A stretch of 64,000 bases of DNA from Paragonimus westermani (taxonomy: Eukaryota > Platyhelminthes > Trematoda > Plagiorchiida > Troglotrematidae), in the NCBI GenBank assembly GCA_008508345.1, contig QNGE01000829.1, forward strand, positions 25,088-89,087. Direction: 5' to 3'. Below, piece after piece: positions 45,788-57,393 of the stretch (position 1 is the first letter of the stretch; every line of letters begins with the position of its first letter). The position numbers were made by a program, and so were the translations under genes. Under the pieces are notes generated by a model, which was not told the origin of the DNA, made no database searches, and saw nothing but the letters and a program-made list of their open reading frames with translations.

Positions 45788-46843
45788 CTGAAATTGGTTG
45801 ATATTTTAATTGTGTACAAACAAACCGTAAAACCAATTCAAATACCTAACGCTTACAGTGAAATTGCTTTAGAATCTTGCTTTCATCGAACAGTTTATGG
45901 AGCCGAGCAATGAAAGAGGTCAAGCAGATACTAACGTGTGGGCATCCGAATGTTACGCGTTTCAGTTAAGGCATAGACATTTTGTGAACTAAACTCATCA
46001 CATTCCCGTCATGTAGTTCAAGATCAGTGCTATTTCTTTCCATAGTTGCATAGCCTTTAAGTGAAAGTGTCAACTACTGAGATGTCGTTCTAGATGATGA
46101 GGTTGATTTTGGAAAATAAGTCTGTGCGATGATGACAATCAAATGTTACAGTTCTCAGAAGAAAAATCCCCGTTTTAAAATCAGAAATTCAATGCCCGCT
46201 CCCAGTCATGTTTAACGGTGATAACGATGAGATTAAAAAACGGATACTATGAAGGAAGCCAGCTAAATCTATTAGTCTTTGAAGGTGCATCATTTAAAGA
46301 TGTATCATTGTTGCTATATAATATTACGCCAGAACGGTGATTTTTGTAGTCCATCAACTGACAGGCAAGGCACGAAGTGGACAAATGTGTTAATGTAGAT
46401 GACTCTAAAGCGTCAATCACTGTTGGTCCCTTTTGTCTCCTACATCCTCTTACTTCACAAAAGCTACAGCTGGAGACATTAAGGAGTGCTGTTAATTGGG
46501 CTCATTGGAGTGAATAATGCCGTTTTGCAAATGTGACGTTTGTTAACAAAGATTGATTAGCTAGGTGAAAAGTGAGTACCCTGATGAAGTGCTCTTGCAG
46601 ATATTGCCTCACACAATTATAATTCTGGCGCCTCGATGACAAATATCTGAATTCAGATATATGGGCTATTATTGACTAGGTCCCAATTCTATCCTGTGCT
46701 TTACTCACAAAGTAGGACTTGCTATTCTGTTAACTATTGATTTACAGTTGTGTTTGACGTTGGTCACAAATCCAACACACACCCAGAAGGGTGAAAAGAT
46801 ACAGCTGTATTAGTGAAACGGGTGCACGGAGGCATTTACTTAC

Positions 46844-47013
46844 CAGTCGTTTGTTTAACTGAGCTAACATTTCTTCTTTCTCAATCAGACCGCGCATGGG
46901 ATTGAAAGGTAGCTTGTAGAATAAATTTCGCCAGTCTTGTCCGATGTGTTTTGCAACATATTTAATAATGGCATCCAGTTTTTTCTCACTTTTTGTTTTC
47001 CCTTGTGCTACTT
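46844..47013 (-). CDS. Death-domain protein, penultimate exon (first half of the domain)
   Basis: Bounded by an acceptor ending tttctaattatag (47014-47026) and a perfect donor CTG|GTAAGT (GT at 46843-46842). The reading is VAQGKTKSEKKLDAIIKYVA, KHIGQDWRNLFYKLPFNPM and RGLIEKEEMLAQLNKRL, which matches helices 1-3 of a death domain, including the conserved Trp in G.DW..L. It ends on a complete codon and the next exon starts on one. The intron between is 1,056 bp. Upstream exons, which should give the N-terminal domain that would name the protein, are not identifiable on the minus strand up to 50 kb. Confidence 0.68.
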
Positions 47014-47026
47014 CTATAATTAGAAA

Positions 47027-48600
47027 GAAAATATACTGAAAATTTGCGCAAAATTAGAAAATTAATGTGGATTAAATTAATTCTTTTCTATCTCAGTAAG
47101 ATCTACAAATTATCCACTGCGGTGTCGATGTTTCCCGCAACCTTATTTTGAAAATCAGTCAAATTTCACTTTAGTCGGACCTCATTTCCATTCTTGCGTA
47201 TGATAGGAACTTTTTTAAATTACTGATGAGCTCCGATAACACTGAGGCTGGATTATGGTAGTTCTTTTCACGAGTGGCTCAATGGTAAATATGTCCAAGT
47301 ACAGTGACTGAATGGTGCTCAACTGGTATTCATCTGATCCTCGAATATCTATCTGTAGTAAGATATATTATCCAACAAGTCAAACTACCTCAGTGATTCC
47401 GACTTAACTGGAAAGGTCTTATGGAGGGGTCATCGACTATTGTTAACGGGTCGGTTGCCCTGCTCGATCTCGAGACGATTGGGTGACCTCTACACCGTAC
47501 ACAAGGCCTTAATTTGCTTCGGCTGGAAGTGTCCACTTGGTCATGCATCATCATAATCACATCATGAAAGATCCCATTTGGTTCTGTAATCAAGTCATTT
47601 GACTTTTTGCTTGTCCCCCTTCATAGGTCATCACCTCTCCATTCCATCCGGCTGACGAAATAGTTGAACGTCAATCATTGGGAGCCACCAGGCAGTATTT
47701 ATTTGGCTTACATGCTTACAAAGTTAACATGGGACTGTGATAAATCATGGCTGGGAAAAGTGTGGTCCTTTTTTACGAAAGTGACTAGCCGTTAGATCTG
47801 TTCTGGTTGTGAAACCACTATCATGTTTGAGTTCCACTAATGTTATGAGTTATGCTGCACGGCAAGGAGTCGCTCAGAACTTTCGTGGATGGATAACACC
47901 TCATCTGTAGATCTTATACTGCCCTTCTTGGGATGACATAACTGGATATTTGAGGATCTTAACAAAATGTTGTTAAAGACGGCCCGCTCGGATAAACAGA
48001 ACAGGAGTTGGTGAGCCACTAAGTACAGAGTGCATTAATTGTTCCGAAATGGTACACGAATATAAGAGATGAATAACCAACTGACGTATCGGTAAGCACC
48101 TGCACACGTGATTAGTTAGTCTGCTACGTGGCTTGTCTGAAATGAGTTAGGACGAGCCTAGTGCGAGCACAAGATTTTCCGCCTGACTCTGATCCACCAT
48201 CTTTTGTCGTCGAGACAAGTTTGGATGGACCAGTCTTCGCTACGTTTTGGCAATTGGAAAACTTGTGAACAAACATTGTTTACTTGTCAAAGTTTCTGGT
48301 GGAATAAAACAATGAAAAGAGGCTAATCGTGCGATGTTCGTTAGGCTACACCCAGTATCATCAGTAGCAAAACACATGACCCAAGCAGGACCCAGAGTCA
48401 AGGTTTGTGGTGCATTTCAGGAAAGGCATCTTACAGTCTGCTGAGACTTTGACTATCACACGTCACATTCCCTCTGTGTTTGACAGGGTTTGCGTTCACG
48501 ACAAGGCTATCCTGGTAATAATTATTACCATAATTTTGTTTATGTATTTTCGTGTCTGTTTGCCCATTCCCTTAAACCATGACTTCCACCCCATGGAATC
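47027..48600. other. Non-coding DNA upstream of the death-domain exons
   Basis: Presumably intron on the minus strand. It contains a short inverted match to repeat R4 near 47460-47490. No exon recognised. Confidence 0.35.
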
Positions 48601-48608
48601 TTGTCTGA

Positions 48609-48872
48609 ATGTTTAAAAGTAGATACATGTCCATGTGTGAGCAGGGTGTGTGGGCCGTTGATAGCACCCTCAAACAACGACCAGCCTATCGGCCTCTTAA
48701 GAAAGACCGTCAACTGCATCTGCGAAAAACATCTTCCAGCTACATGAAAACCACTAGGACGATGACATCACATGAGAGACAAAAAAAGCTGCCACCTAAG
48801 TCAAGCTCAATCCGAATATACACAGACATTTTACCTGCAAGGGAAGAGCGACTCAGCAGCCACGGCACTTGA
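48609..48872 (+). CDS. Open stretch, possible exon, unrecognised
   Basis: Basic and Ser-rich translation (LKQRPAYRPLKKDRQLHLR, then KTSSSYMKTTRTMTSHERQK). A CAG lies just before ggtgtgtggg near 48645 and could be an acceptor. No domain, no partner exon found. May be chance. Confidence 0.18.
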   Translation: MFKSRYMSMCEQGVWAVDSTLKQRPAYRPLKKDRQLHLRKTSSSYMKTTRTMTSHERQKKLPPKSSSIRIYTDILPAREERLSSHGT

Positions 48873-51560
48873 CGGCTGATAGAGAAATGCCATTAAGGAC
48901 TACTTGAGTAGGGTATTTAATGTCAAGGAGGTCTGGGACAACTGTCCCCCATAGAGTATAGTTCCATGTATTCGTAAACTCGTTGGTCCAATCTCAAAAA
49001 TGAAGTCACCAAATAATCGGTCCCTTGAGATAATCTCCGCTTAAAGCAGACCGTCTCACACCCACAGACGAAACTCACTTCTGAGCCAAATCACTTGCAG
49101 CGTTCACCAATTTATTACTAACTGGAGAACAACTTCTTCCACAGCTGAACAGTGCTCGCATAAGGTTTGTACATAAGATCTGCGTCATTCGATTTCTGTC
49201 AGTTTTCTGTTTGTTCCGTGGTCACAAGTTGTCGTCGAAGAAGTTTGTTCAATCGTTGAACCACTTTATTCATCTTTGTTAGATAGCATTTGAGATTTCT
49301 TAGAGTGAGATCAAATATCTGAGGTGACAGCCAACCTCTGTAGTTTGCTTCGACATTCTTATGTAACCATCTGCAATTGTTCCATTGCAAACACTGATAT
49401 ACCCTAGCTATTTGACCACATATCCCATGAATGTAACACGGACAACCACAATCCACGGTTAACCCTTCGCTTCAAGCAACCATTTACGTTCAATTCACGA
49501 GTCTGGTAAATCTCATTTTGAAAGATGTAAGGTTTTTGCTGGAATAGGATGTCTCACTTTTCCTCTTATTGTTTATAATGGCCTCGGATGAACCCCTCCC
49601 AATTTGTTGCGTTCAATTTTGCCCCAAGAGCACCGGACGGTCATTTGGACTAGATGGCGTATGTGTATATCATACTGTCGGCTTGTTGGACAGACAAGGT
49701 GGCAATCAAACTGGAACACCTGCGGGCTAGATCGTTTAAAATTGATTTGACCGTGATCTACTACGTGTAAGTAAAAAAATATCGAACTGTTTGCTGCTTC
49801 TGCAGCCGCATTCAAGGTTCTAAGTAAACCGTCCGGTTGGAGGAGAATCTTACCAACAACTATAACTGTTGGTCCATCAAAAGTGCCACATCAGGTTACG
49901 GTATAGCCCATAAGGTCCCAGCATGAAAACGAAATCTTGCAAACGCATATACAACTCTGATTAACTTATCAGATGTCTCAGTGCAGTCCATAAAATATGC
50001 TTAAGTTCTTAGATCAGGTAATGAGGATGAGCTTTAAGAGTTGATTGGGGTTGCCCAAAGACATGTCCAACACTCTCTTCTATTGCGAAATCCATTCCGG
50101 TGGCCTCGGGATACCCTATTTTCAATCTTGTACGCCTCTGAATGGAAGATCTTACATCGAAAACACATATCACTAAGAGATGCGGTTCTATGGTGGGCTC
50201 TACGCCTTCTCTCATCTCGGCCATTCCATCGCCATGCCCTCAGAACGACATCGTTAGTCGGAATTATTTTCACTTTCACAGGAGAAGCAAACTTAACTGA
50301 GTATGAAGCCCTCTACTACAAACACAATGGTGCCTGTCTGCGACATTTCCTAACGATGGTCACGTCTGACAACTGGTCTCGGAACCCAACCACCGCCTGT
50401 GCATCAGAACGATGCAACAGTTGGCCTGTTGCCCAAAAATGTCCATCTCTATTGTGGCCGTCTAAAATCACCGGAGAAGTTAGAATACTTACGTGATACC
50501 AACCGTAAAATTTTGTCTCAAATACTCGTTTCTAAAACCCGAAATCCTTATATTAGAAGAAGGTCCAACCTCCGTTGCGATGTGGCTATTCATGACCCGT
50601 ACACAAGAGAAACTGTGGTCAGATTGAAAAAGGACAAATACGGACCTCAGGAAATCGTTCAATGCACTCATAGTTTCTTCCGTTCTTTGAAATGTCCCGA
50701 AAATAGGAGATGTATGCCAATCGTTAAAAGATTATGTGGTTTCTACTTCAGCAGTTTGCAAAGAGTACATCTGATGGTCTGATGGTGAGTGCTTATCACA
50801 CGGCTGTAGATCCTCATCACAACGTCTGAAGTGTCTTGACGAGGTAGTGGACCATGGATTTGCCAAACATAGGGCCATAGGTAACGCTGCAATATGATGT
50901 GTACTGTGTTTCCGTGTGTAATTCAGCTACTACATAACGTATGTCAGCGTTCAATTTTACGATATTCACCTTATGTGCAACCACTATCACATGCCATTTT
51001 TCTGTGCTGCAGAACAGAATTTAACAGTTTTCAAACTATCCGAAACGACTCAGCATCAAACTGTCCACCGCTAGTCCTAAATTTATATTCCTCTATAGCA
51101 TACAACAGATTTAGAAATCACACTGAGCACATGAGTACCAACGCAAAAAAAGCAGTTGCTTGCCTTGTTTATGAATACGATCCGACTCAGCCAGGTTGCG
51201 CGAGCTCATTTGGAACGTCTTCAGTTCCATGTTGTTAGCAAGTTTCCGTATTGTCATCGGGTTGGCCTTCAGGCTGCGAACGTGGTTTAACACAACTGAG
51301 GCCTTATCGATTGTCTGTAGGATGGTCCTGAAATAGACAGTTGAGATACTGCCCAGTTATCCTCCCATAAGAAAATTATCACGACACTCTTGTTAAACTC
51401 AACTCCGGTGTTAAGTGAAAAGCTCCAAAAGTGAGCCAACTGATTCGGTAGCTTGCCAACGGACCGTAACATCAGATTATGAAAATGTCCACTTACATGA
51501 TAAACATGTAAGCCTGTTATGGTGTACAACTGTCCGATATGATGCCCTACTCAAGGATCG
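48873..51560. other. Region with overlapping long open frames, no assignable gene
   Basis: Positions 50034-50782 are open in several frames on both strands for 70-150 codons, which suggests a composition effect or an old mobile element rather than one gene. None of the translations shows a domain I can name. Confidence 0.3.
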
Positions 51561-51609
51561 TTGTTCAAGATAACCACAAAATCAAGCTACCTAATTTATT
51601 GCATCAGAG

Positions 51610-51824
51610 TGGCAAGAGTAAGGCGCTTCTTTGAACATGCCATGATGGCATTAGATTCAACAATAAAAGAGATAATTCAAACAGTTCCTTTGGGTGATTA
51701 TGTGTTCTCGATGTGGCTTCGTAAACGAGCTGGTGAACCACCTTCTGCGTCTGGGAATTACGTCACTAATGGTGGTTTCAATCCAGCCGAGGATCAGCCT
51801 ACATCTCACACGAATTCGTTCTGA
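51610..51824 (+). CDS. Possible terminal exon, unrecognised
   Basis: A pyrimidine-rich stretch and CAG (tttattgcatcag) precede an open frame reading RRFFEHAMMALDSTIKEIIQ, TVPLGDYVFSMWLRKRAGE and a polar tail ending HTNSF with TGA at 51822-51824. The amphipathic start and clean codons look protein-like. No domain recognised and no upstream exon paired, so chance remains possible. Confidence 0.3.
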
Positions 51825-54800
51825 TCATTCAACGTCGGTACAGCACAAATATGCATACTTCTAGTTTCTCAAGCTTACAAGCTAAGCTGTCAGAGGCAGA
51901 GTAGACAAGAGTCCTAACCTAACCATTGTTGAAATGAACGTCACTTATCTGCTGAGTGCTCTTTAAAACATATATGAAGAAATTTCTCATGAGAGTGACG
52001 TTGTATTAATCATCGACTGGTAAAATCAGCCTTTTCGGTTAGGCATAGATGAAAGCTGGAGTGTGCCGTACAATACCAAGCAGAAAGTTTGTGCAAATAA
52101 GTGACGATCGTTAAAAGTAAATTGAAACCCGAGGTTTATAATCCCACCAAATATTTGTCGTACAAGCTTCATCACAATCGCGCACTGCACGCAACAAAAA
52201 GCACGAGAAACCAAAAACCAACAAACCATAAGCAAACAAGACACATTTCAACATAGAATGCCAGACGCACTTTAAAAAACTTCGGCACAACTAAAAGCAT
52301 GTATTCGTTAGTTCCCTTGGAGACGGATTAATTCATTTCACGCTCAAACTGTATGATTAGTGCAAAAGCCTACCACCATTGCTATCCAATACGACCACTG
52401 TGCTCTCACCATCAGTGTACACTCAGAAATCTACACTTCGTGTTTGCTTGTTATGATGAACGTATCTTTTTCAATGTCTTACATATTTCACGACTTCTTA
52501 TCTTTTGAACTATTCATTAGCCGACTGTCGTAACATGGTTAAGTGGTCGACCATTTCATCTGTACATTTTCCCTCTGCTCAAATTGAATTAGTTTGCCAT
52601 ACTGTTACGACTGTAAAAGACGCACGGACTGGAAAGTTGCACGAAATCTATTACAAGATTTGTGAAAACAGAGAACAATAAACCTAAACACCATTCTGCA
52701 TGGCTGACATATATCCGAACTCACTGGACCTCAGTGCATCGTCATTCGCCTCGGTGACGCATCCTATGCAGTGCACACACACTGTTCCAGTGGTCGCTTC
52801 TGGTCATCTGTACTTCTGGCTTTGAGAGCTGCTATTTAATTCCCGTACGTACGAGTCTTGTTACACTATTCGCAGACAAATGTGCATCATACACAACGGT
52901 AATAATTTCCTTTATCGCACATCACGTTGGATTTCAACTAGCGGTGCCTCATTTGCGACAAAGCAGTTTGTTAGCTGTTTAAACCATGTGATCTATTCGG
53001 TGACCATGATCAAAACTGCAGCTTCACAGACTTTCGAGCTTTCGAGCTAACGGCCTATTAACGACGGGATTTCCGAAACCGCCACAGCACTGTCTGTGAA
53101 AATATCGATGCTCACGGTTTCTGCAGGATGGATGTAAATAGTGTCTGATAAACGGAAAACGAGAACGAATTCGCCCAATATCACACGTTATGAACAATTC
53201 AGATATGACTGTACATCTTATAAAACTTTGCTAAGATTTTGACCAGCAGTACTCTGATTGCCAGTTTCAGTGTATGCGTTAGAAGTACTCGGGAGAAATA
53301 TCGGTCACCGATTGCTGGTCTGTCACGAGGTTGTTAGTAATAAGATGTAAGCAATTGATGTGAAAGTTACAATGCGCCCGTCCACTTGGAACATCTGAAA
53401 CACGAACGTCCTTCCAAGATGCATTTTTCACATGAACATCCGGAATGTCATTATGCCCGTGTGAGAACACACTACTAAACCTACCAGGAAATGGGTGTGT
53501 TGGCACCGTAATTCGAGGTTCCCTTGCACAAAGAACATAGTATTCCAAGCCACACCTGTTGCCTCAATCTCTTTGCCTTGATATTACGGTGTTGACTAGA
53601 AACACAGTAGAAAACATGGTTTAGAGGATTGGGCAGAATGAAGCACCTGAATCTGTGGGACACAGACGATCGATTAACAACTGCCAAGACAGCCACTGAT
53701 TCAGAAAAAATCAGTGTGAAAATTCCATTATTACTTTCGAATCTTGACAAGGTGGCCGGAAGATGAAAACAATAATCCGCTCGTCAGATTTGCGCAAGGA
53801 ACCAGATATGGTCCTGAAAGTGATTATAATTTAGTGGAAATCATAAAAGCTTGTGAACTTAGACTGACACAAGTGACACTAAAGCGGATTATCTCTAAGT
53901 GTGACAAAATCCAAGTTAAACGGCTATAAAACTGATTTTACGAGTACCTACATTGATGTGAACGACATCTTGTTTTGTCTTTCCTACGAGAACAGTGGCT
54001 GTGTCATATCTGGCTTTCATGTGAATTTGAAAGCTGTGATAGCAGCTTAACACTGTTATTCTGGATAAGTTCATGAACTTAAACTTTTGTTTGGTTAGGT
54101 AGTTATAATTAAATGGTGGTTAATTAAGTGACCGACGTCCCCCGCAACGAACAATTCACCCACTAGAAACGCTTTGACAATCCTGGTGGACATTTTTTTG
54201 TTCAAGTGTGCTGCAAATTGAGTATTAATTACGTTTGGTCCAAGTTATTGTATTCAAATAGAACTTCCACCTGGCTCACTTTTGAAAGAAAATTCTGACT
54301 CGATTTTTGGTGTTACTGTTCGTTCTTAATGCATATTCTCTACAATGCTGACAGTTGAACTTCGGCTGGCTTGTGTTTCTGGATGAACGTGTTAATTATA
54401 AGCTGAGTGTGGGGAACTACTCAAAATTTTCAAAGACGTTAGCTTCTGAACACCTTTATGATCGGCTGATATACTTGCTAAGGAGCGTTGTAACCAATCC
54501 TTCAGCTATAGTCCACAACCTTGGAATGACATTTTTCATATGCTTAATCCAATAAATTGAACACTGTTCATCACATATTGTAGTTTCATTTCTTGTATGA
54601 CGAGCTGTCGTTTCACTTTGAAGTTAACTAGTGAAGATTAGTCTTACGCTTGTGTACACCGAATCCCGAACTAATCATCGCCAAAATTTTCCCCTTTTTT
54701 TAGCAGGTCGCCAATTTTTAGTTTGTGAACGTAACAGACCAGAAATCCAGCTTGAGCACTCAACCTTCTGGATCATTTAGTGGATTTCATAAGAAAACGT

Positions 54801-55300
54801 TGGTTAGTTGAGTAGCTATGTCCAAATATAACATTCCTGATATTCCGGTGTGACTGGCAGAGCATTTACCGCGTCTGACGATGTCTTTTCTGTCGGTGAC
54901 TCGAATCCAGCCGAAATCCACATGTTCCACAAGTAAGTCTTTTCTGAAAGTGATCGGTATGTTGTTGAAACGTTAGTAAGTTCCATCTGAAAAGCCATGG
55001 TACGTAGGTCTCATTGATTCAGACGGATGGCAACCTGAAATTAAATTCAGTCGTTAACTTAATTATGATGAATGTTAAATAGGATGGATCGGCATCCAAA
55101 GATTCTTGTTTATTTAAAACACCACCCCCACCGTTCCGTTTTCTCAGGCTTACTACTGCTGTTTTGTGCAATAAATGCTGTTTACATGGAAATTCTTTCA
55201 ATAGAATAACATAGAAGCATACAGCTGTGTCACATCAGTTGTTCTTCTCGCGATGTGTGAACTCACTTCTGTATCATCCACACCAGTACACAACCAATGA
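51825..55300. other. AT-rich DNA with a few open stretches
   Basis: 53744-53929 on the plus strand (DENNNPLVRFAQGTRYGPES, then YNLVEIIKACELRLTQVTLK) looks protein-like but has no clear splice partner. 54355-54555 is similar and is followed closely by AATAAA. Nothing else is supported. Confidence 0.3.
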
Positions 55301-55305
55301 CTTAC

Positions 55306-55923
55306 TGGAAAAAGTTAAATTTCGATTCTGCCTTGATTTGTCGCAGTTGGTACTGTTTTTGTCGTTCACATAATTGACTCAGCTGTGCGCTTTTTTGGTG
55401 GAACCATTGCAGTCGCATTTTTGCTTCAGTTTTCTTACGGTTCGCTACTGGAATTCGTTTTTGGTTCAGTTGTAACAAACGTTGTTTGCATTCTACAATT
55501 TCGGCTGGATTCACGCTAATCGGGCGCGAACGAAATTCCACCCGAACACGATTGACAGGTTTGCCATGTTTGATCTCCGCATTGGACAACCGAGTGGAAT
55601 ATTTCTTATCGGTCTGTCTACTTTCGTCTTCTTTGCTCTGATTTTTCAATTCGTCAGTATGGCGGCTCTTGATCCGTTTGTTGTGTACCAACCGTTCATT
55701 GGGACTCTCCCTTTGAGGATGCTTCAATTCTGTTCGGAACTGGTCAACTATCATTTTGGTTCTCATGGTTATTTTGACTCGCAGCCAATTGTGTTTAGCT
55801 TCAGCGTGTCTAGCAGCTTCTAGCTCGTTTGCCTTTTCGACTTGTTGCATCTCATAGTCATGTTGTAACTGTTCACTACGTATCTGTATCTGAAATTCCA
55901 AGGTAGAAACATTGGCTATTTCT
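55306..55923 (-). CDS. Charged coiled-coil protein, large exon
   Basis: Entered after an acceptor (ttttcatgattag, AG at 55925-55924) in phase 0. The translation, about 206 residues, is rich in Glu, Lys, Arg and Gln with long helices: FQIQIRSEQLQHDYEMQQVE, KANELEAARHAEAKHNWLRV and AEIVECKQRLLQLNQKR, ending QLCERQKQYQLRQIKAESK. It suits a cytoskeletal or ciliary coiled-coil protein, but I do not recognise the family. The frame meets TAA at 55302-55304, yet that stop lies inside a perfect donor, CCA|GTAAGT (GT at 55305-55304), so the gene probably splices on to an unseen exon. No TE homology. Confidence 0.6.
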
Positions 55924-55996
55924 CTAATCATGAAAATAAAGTAACACACTGAAATATCATTTTTTCACTCCAGGCTATGCTGTCGTTGGCACAAAC

Positions 55997-56233
55997 CTGT
56001 TTCAGATTCGTATCTAACGTTTTCTCATCTGTTTCACTATTTAAATCCTGAATCACTCGACATATCCCACCAAAGTTGAGACCGCGTTGGCCCTCAGGCA
56101 TTAGGCCAGTAGTAAAGTATTTGCCTACGGTTGAAAATTCATTTGTCAACGTCATTTGCGGGCTAATGCTTTCTGCTTATCCATACTGTTCTTCATGAGA
56201 TTTATTGGTTACTTCGTTGAGCTGACTTATATC
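55997..56233 (-). CDS. Coiled-coil protein, upstream exon with an in-frame stop
   Basis: Bounded by an acceptor (gaacaacctgttag, AG at 56235-56234) and a donor AAACAG|GTTTGT (GT at 55996-55995). Reads DISQLNEVTNKSHEEQYG, then TAA at 56177-56179, then AESISPQMTLTNEFSTVGKY, LMPEGQRGLNFGGICRVI and DEKTLDTNLKQ. The text flows across the stop as one protein, so this is a nonsense change, a base error, or a pseudogene; translation could instead start at the Met in QMTLTNEF. The intron to the next exon is 73 bp (55924-55996) and both sides are phase 0. Confidence 0.52.
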
Positions 56234-56235
56234 CT

Positions 56236-57050
56236 AACAGGTTGTTCAAGACCTTGTGCACAGTTTAAAGTATCTGTCTATAATGACTAGTCATCACGCT
56301 AGTCATCAGTCAGTCGGATTCCTTCAGAGACCGAGGTTCTATTTCAAGCAAAGTCAAGAGAGACTTCAGACAACTTTGAAGGTGAACCTTCACCAGCTAT
56401 CCTGCTAAATGTTTTTCAACTTGGAAAACGGATGCAGCGGAAAACAAAACGATCAAACTAGTTTCCTTGATGTGTTCGTGTCTCCCATGGTTACTATTCA
56501 TACACAAACGGGCTAAATTGGGAAATTTGGATGCAGAATATGCTTTTAATAGAAATTTATAAAGTAGACCAAGATCCTCTAAAAGACGTAAATTTGCCTT
56601 CTATAAAAATGGGATTGGAGGAGAATGTTCACGATCGGATGGCATATTTGAGACCAGCTTGGTGCAAAATTTGAATCGATGTGCTGAAATAAAGTCAGCA
56701 TAGCTCCTGTAATTTGATAAACAATCCAGAGATTGATTTGAAATCGTTGGTTAGCAAATCGGACAGTGTAACGGAAGAAACAGGCAATCGATGTGGGTGA
56801 AAACGACCAGCTACCAACCAGGGGGCATGCTCGGAGTAAAAAGAAATGGGTTGATCGCAAAAAGGTTGTTATTTCCCCAGTTTACGTGTACATAATGGTC
56901 TGTAGTATGTACTCGTAAAGACGCAGCTAAATTTGTCCGGACATAAATCGTGCAATATCAGCCTACTGTCTTCTTTATTCGAAACCTGTTTTGATGACTA
57001 CGTTAGACTGTGTTAAAACCATGTTAACATCTGCAAAAGAATTCGGATTA
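56236..57050. other. Upstream of the coiled-coil exons, nothing assigned
   Basis: Probably intron or intergenic. A plus-strand open piece around 56310-56400 has a donor-like gaag|gtgaac but no support. Confidence 0.25.
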
Positions 57051-57057
57051 TGTTAAG

Positions 57058-57393
57058 TTGGGAATACTCAGTGTGGCTGCTGCTCAAGATGACCGAGCTT
57101 GTTTTTCTCCAAACAACCACAGGCTAGCTTCAGCTAGAAGTGTACAGTTCCGTTCGTCTCTGTTGAGTGACGAACTTGAAGTTGGCCACAATTATTGGTA
57201 CTGTCCGAACCCAAACCTCTTTGTAAACCATCAGGTTTTGGCAAAACACATTTCGCGCCATGCAGTCAACAAGCACGCAGCAGAGGCAATCAAAGCCAAC
57301 AGGTTTAAAAGCTTGCTAATCTACCGAAATGGACGTAGCACATCGATACAACACGGAGGAGGGTTAGTTTGTGACTACGGTGAAGGCTATTGA
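57058..57393 (+). CDS. Possible exon, unrecognised
   Basis: 111 codons open, protein-like in composition: ARSVQFRSSLLSDELEVGHN, YWYCPNPNLFVNHQVLAKHI and NRFKSLLIYRNGRSTSIQ. The first codon is not ATG, so an exon start (for example after ctcag at 57070) is assumed. No domain; ends with TGA. No neighbour exon identified. Confidence 0.28.
   Translation: MGILSVAAAQDDRACFSPNNHRLASARSVQFRSSLLSDELEVGHNYWYCPNPNLFVNHQVLAKHISRHAVNKHAAEAIKANRFKSLLIYRNGRSTSIQHGGGLVCDYGEGY

Noticed and set aside
47221..47260. Hammerhead-ribozyme core (CTGATGAG) here and at 27188, 46583, 59053
   Set aside because: None is followed by a stem and GAAA in the right place, so the conserved core is incomplete.
50034..50782. 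Long overlapping open frames, possibly an ion-channel pore (a TSDNW string)
   Set aside because: Frames are open on both strands, no membrane segments flank the string, and no splice context supports it.
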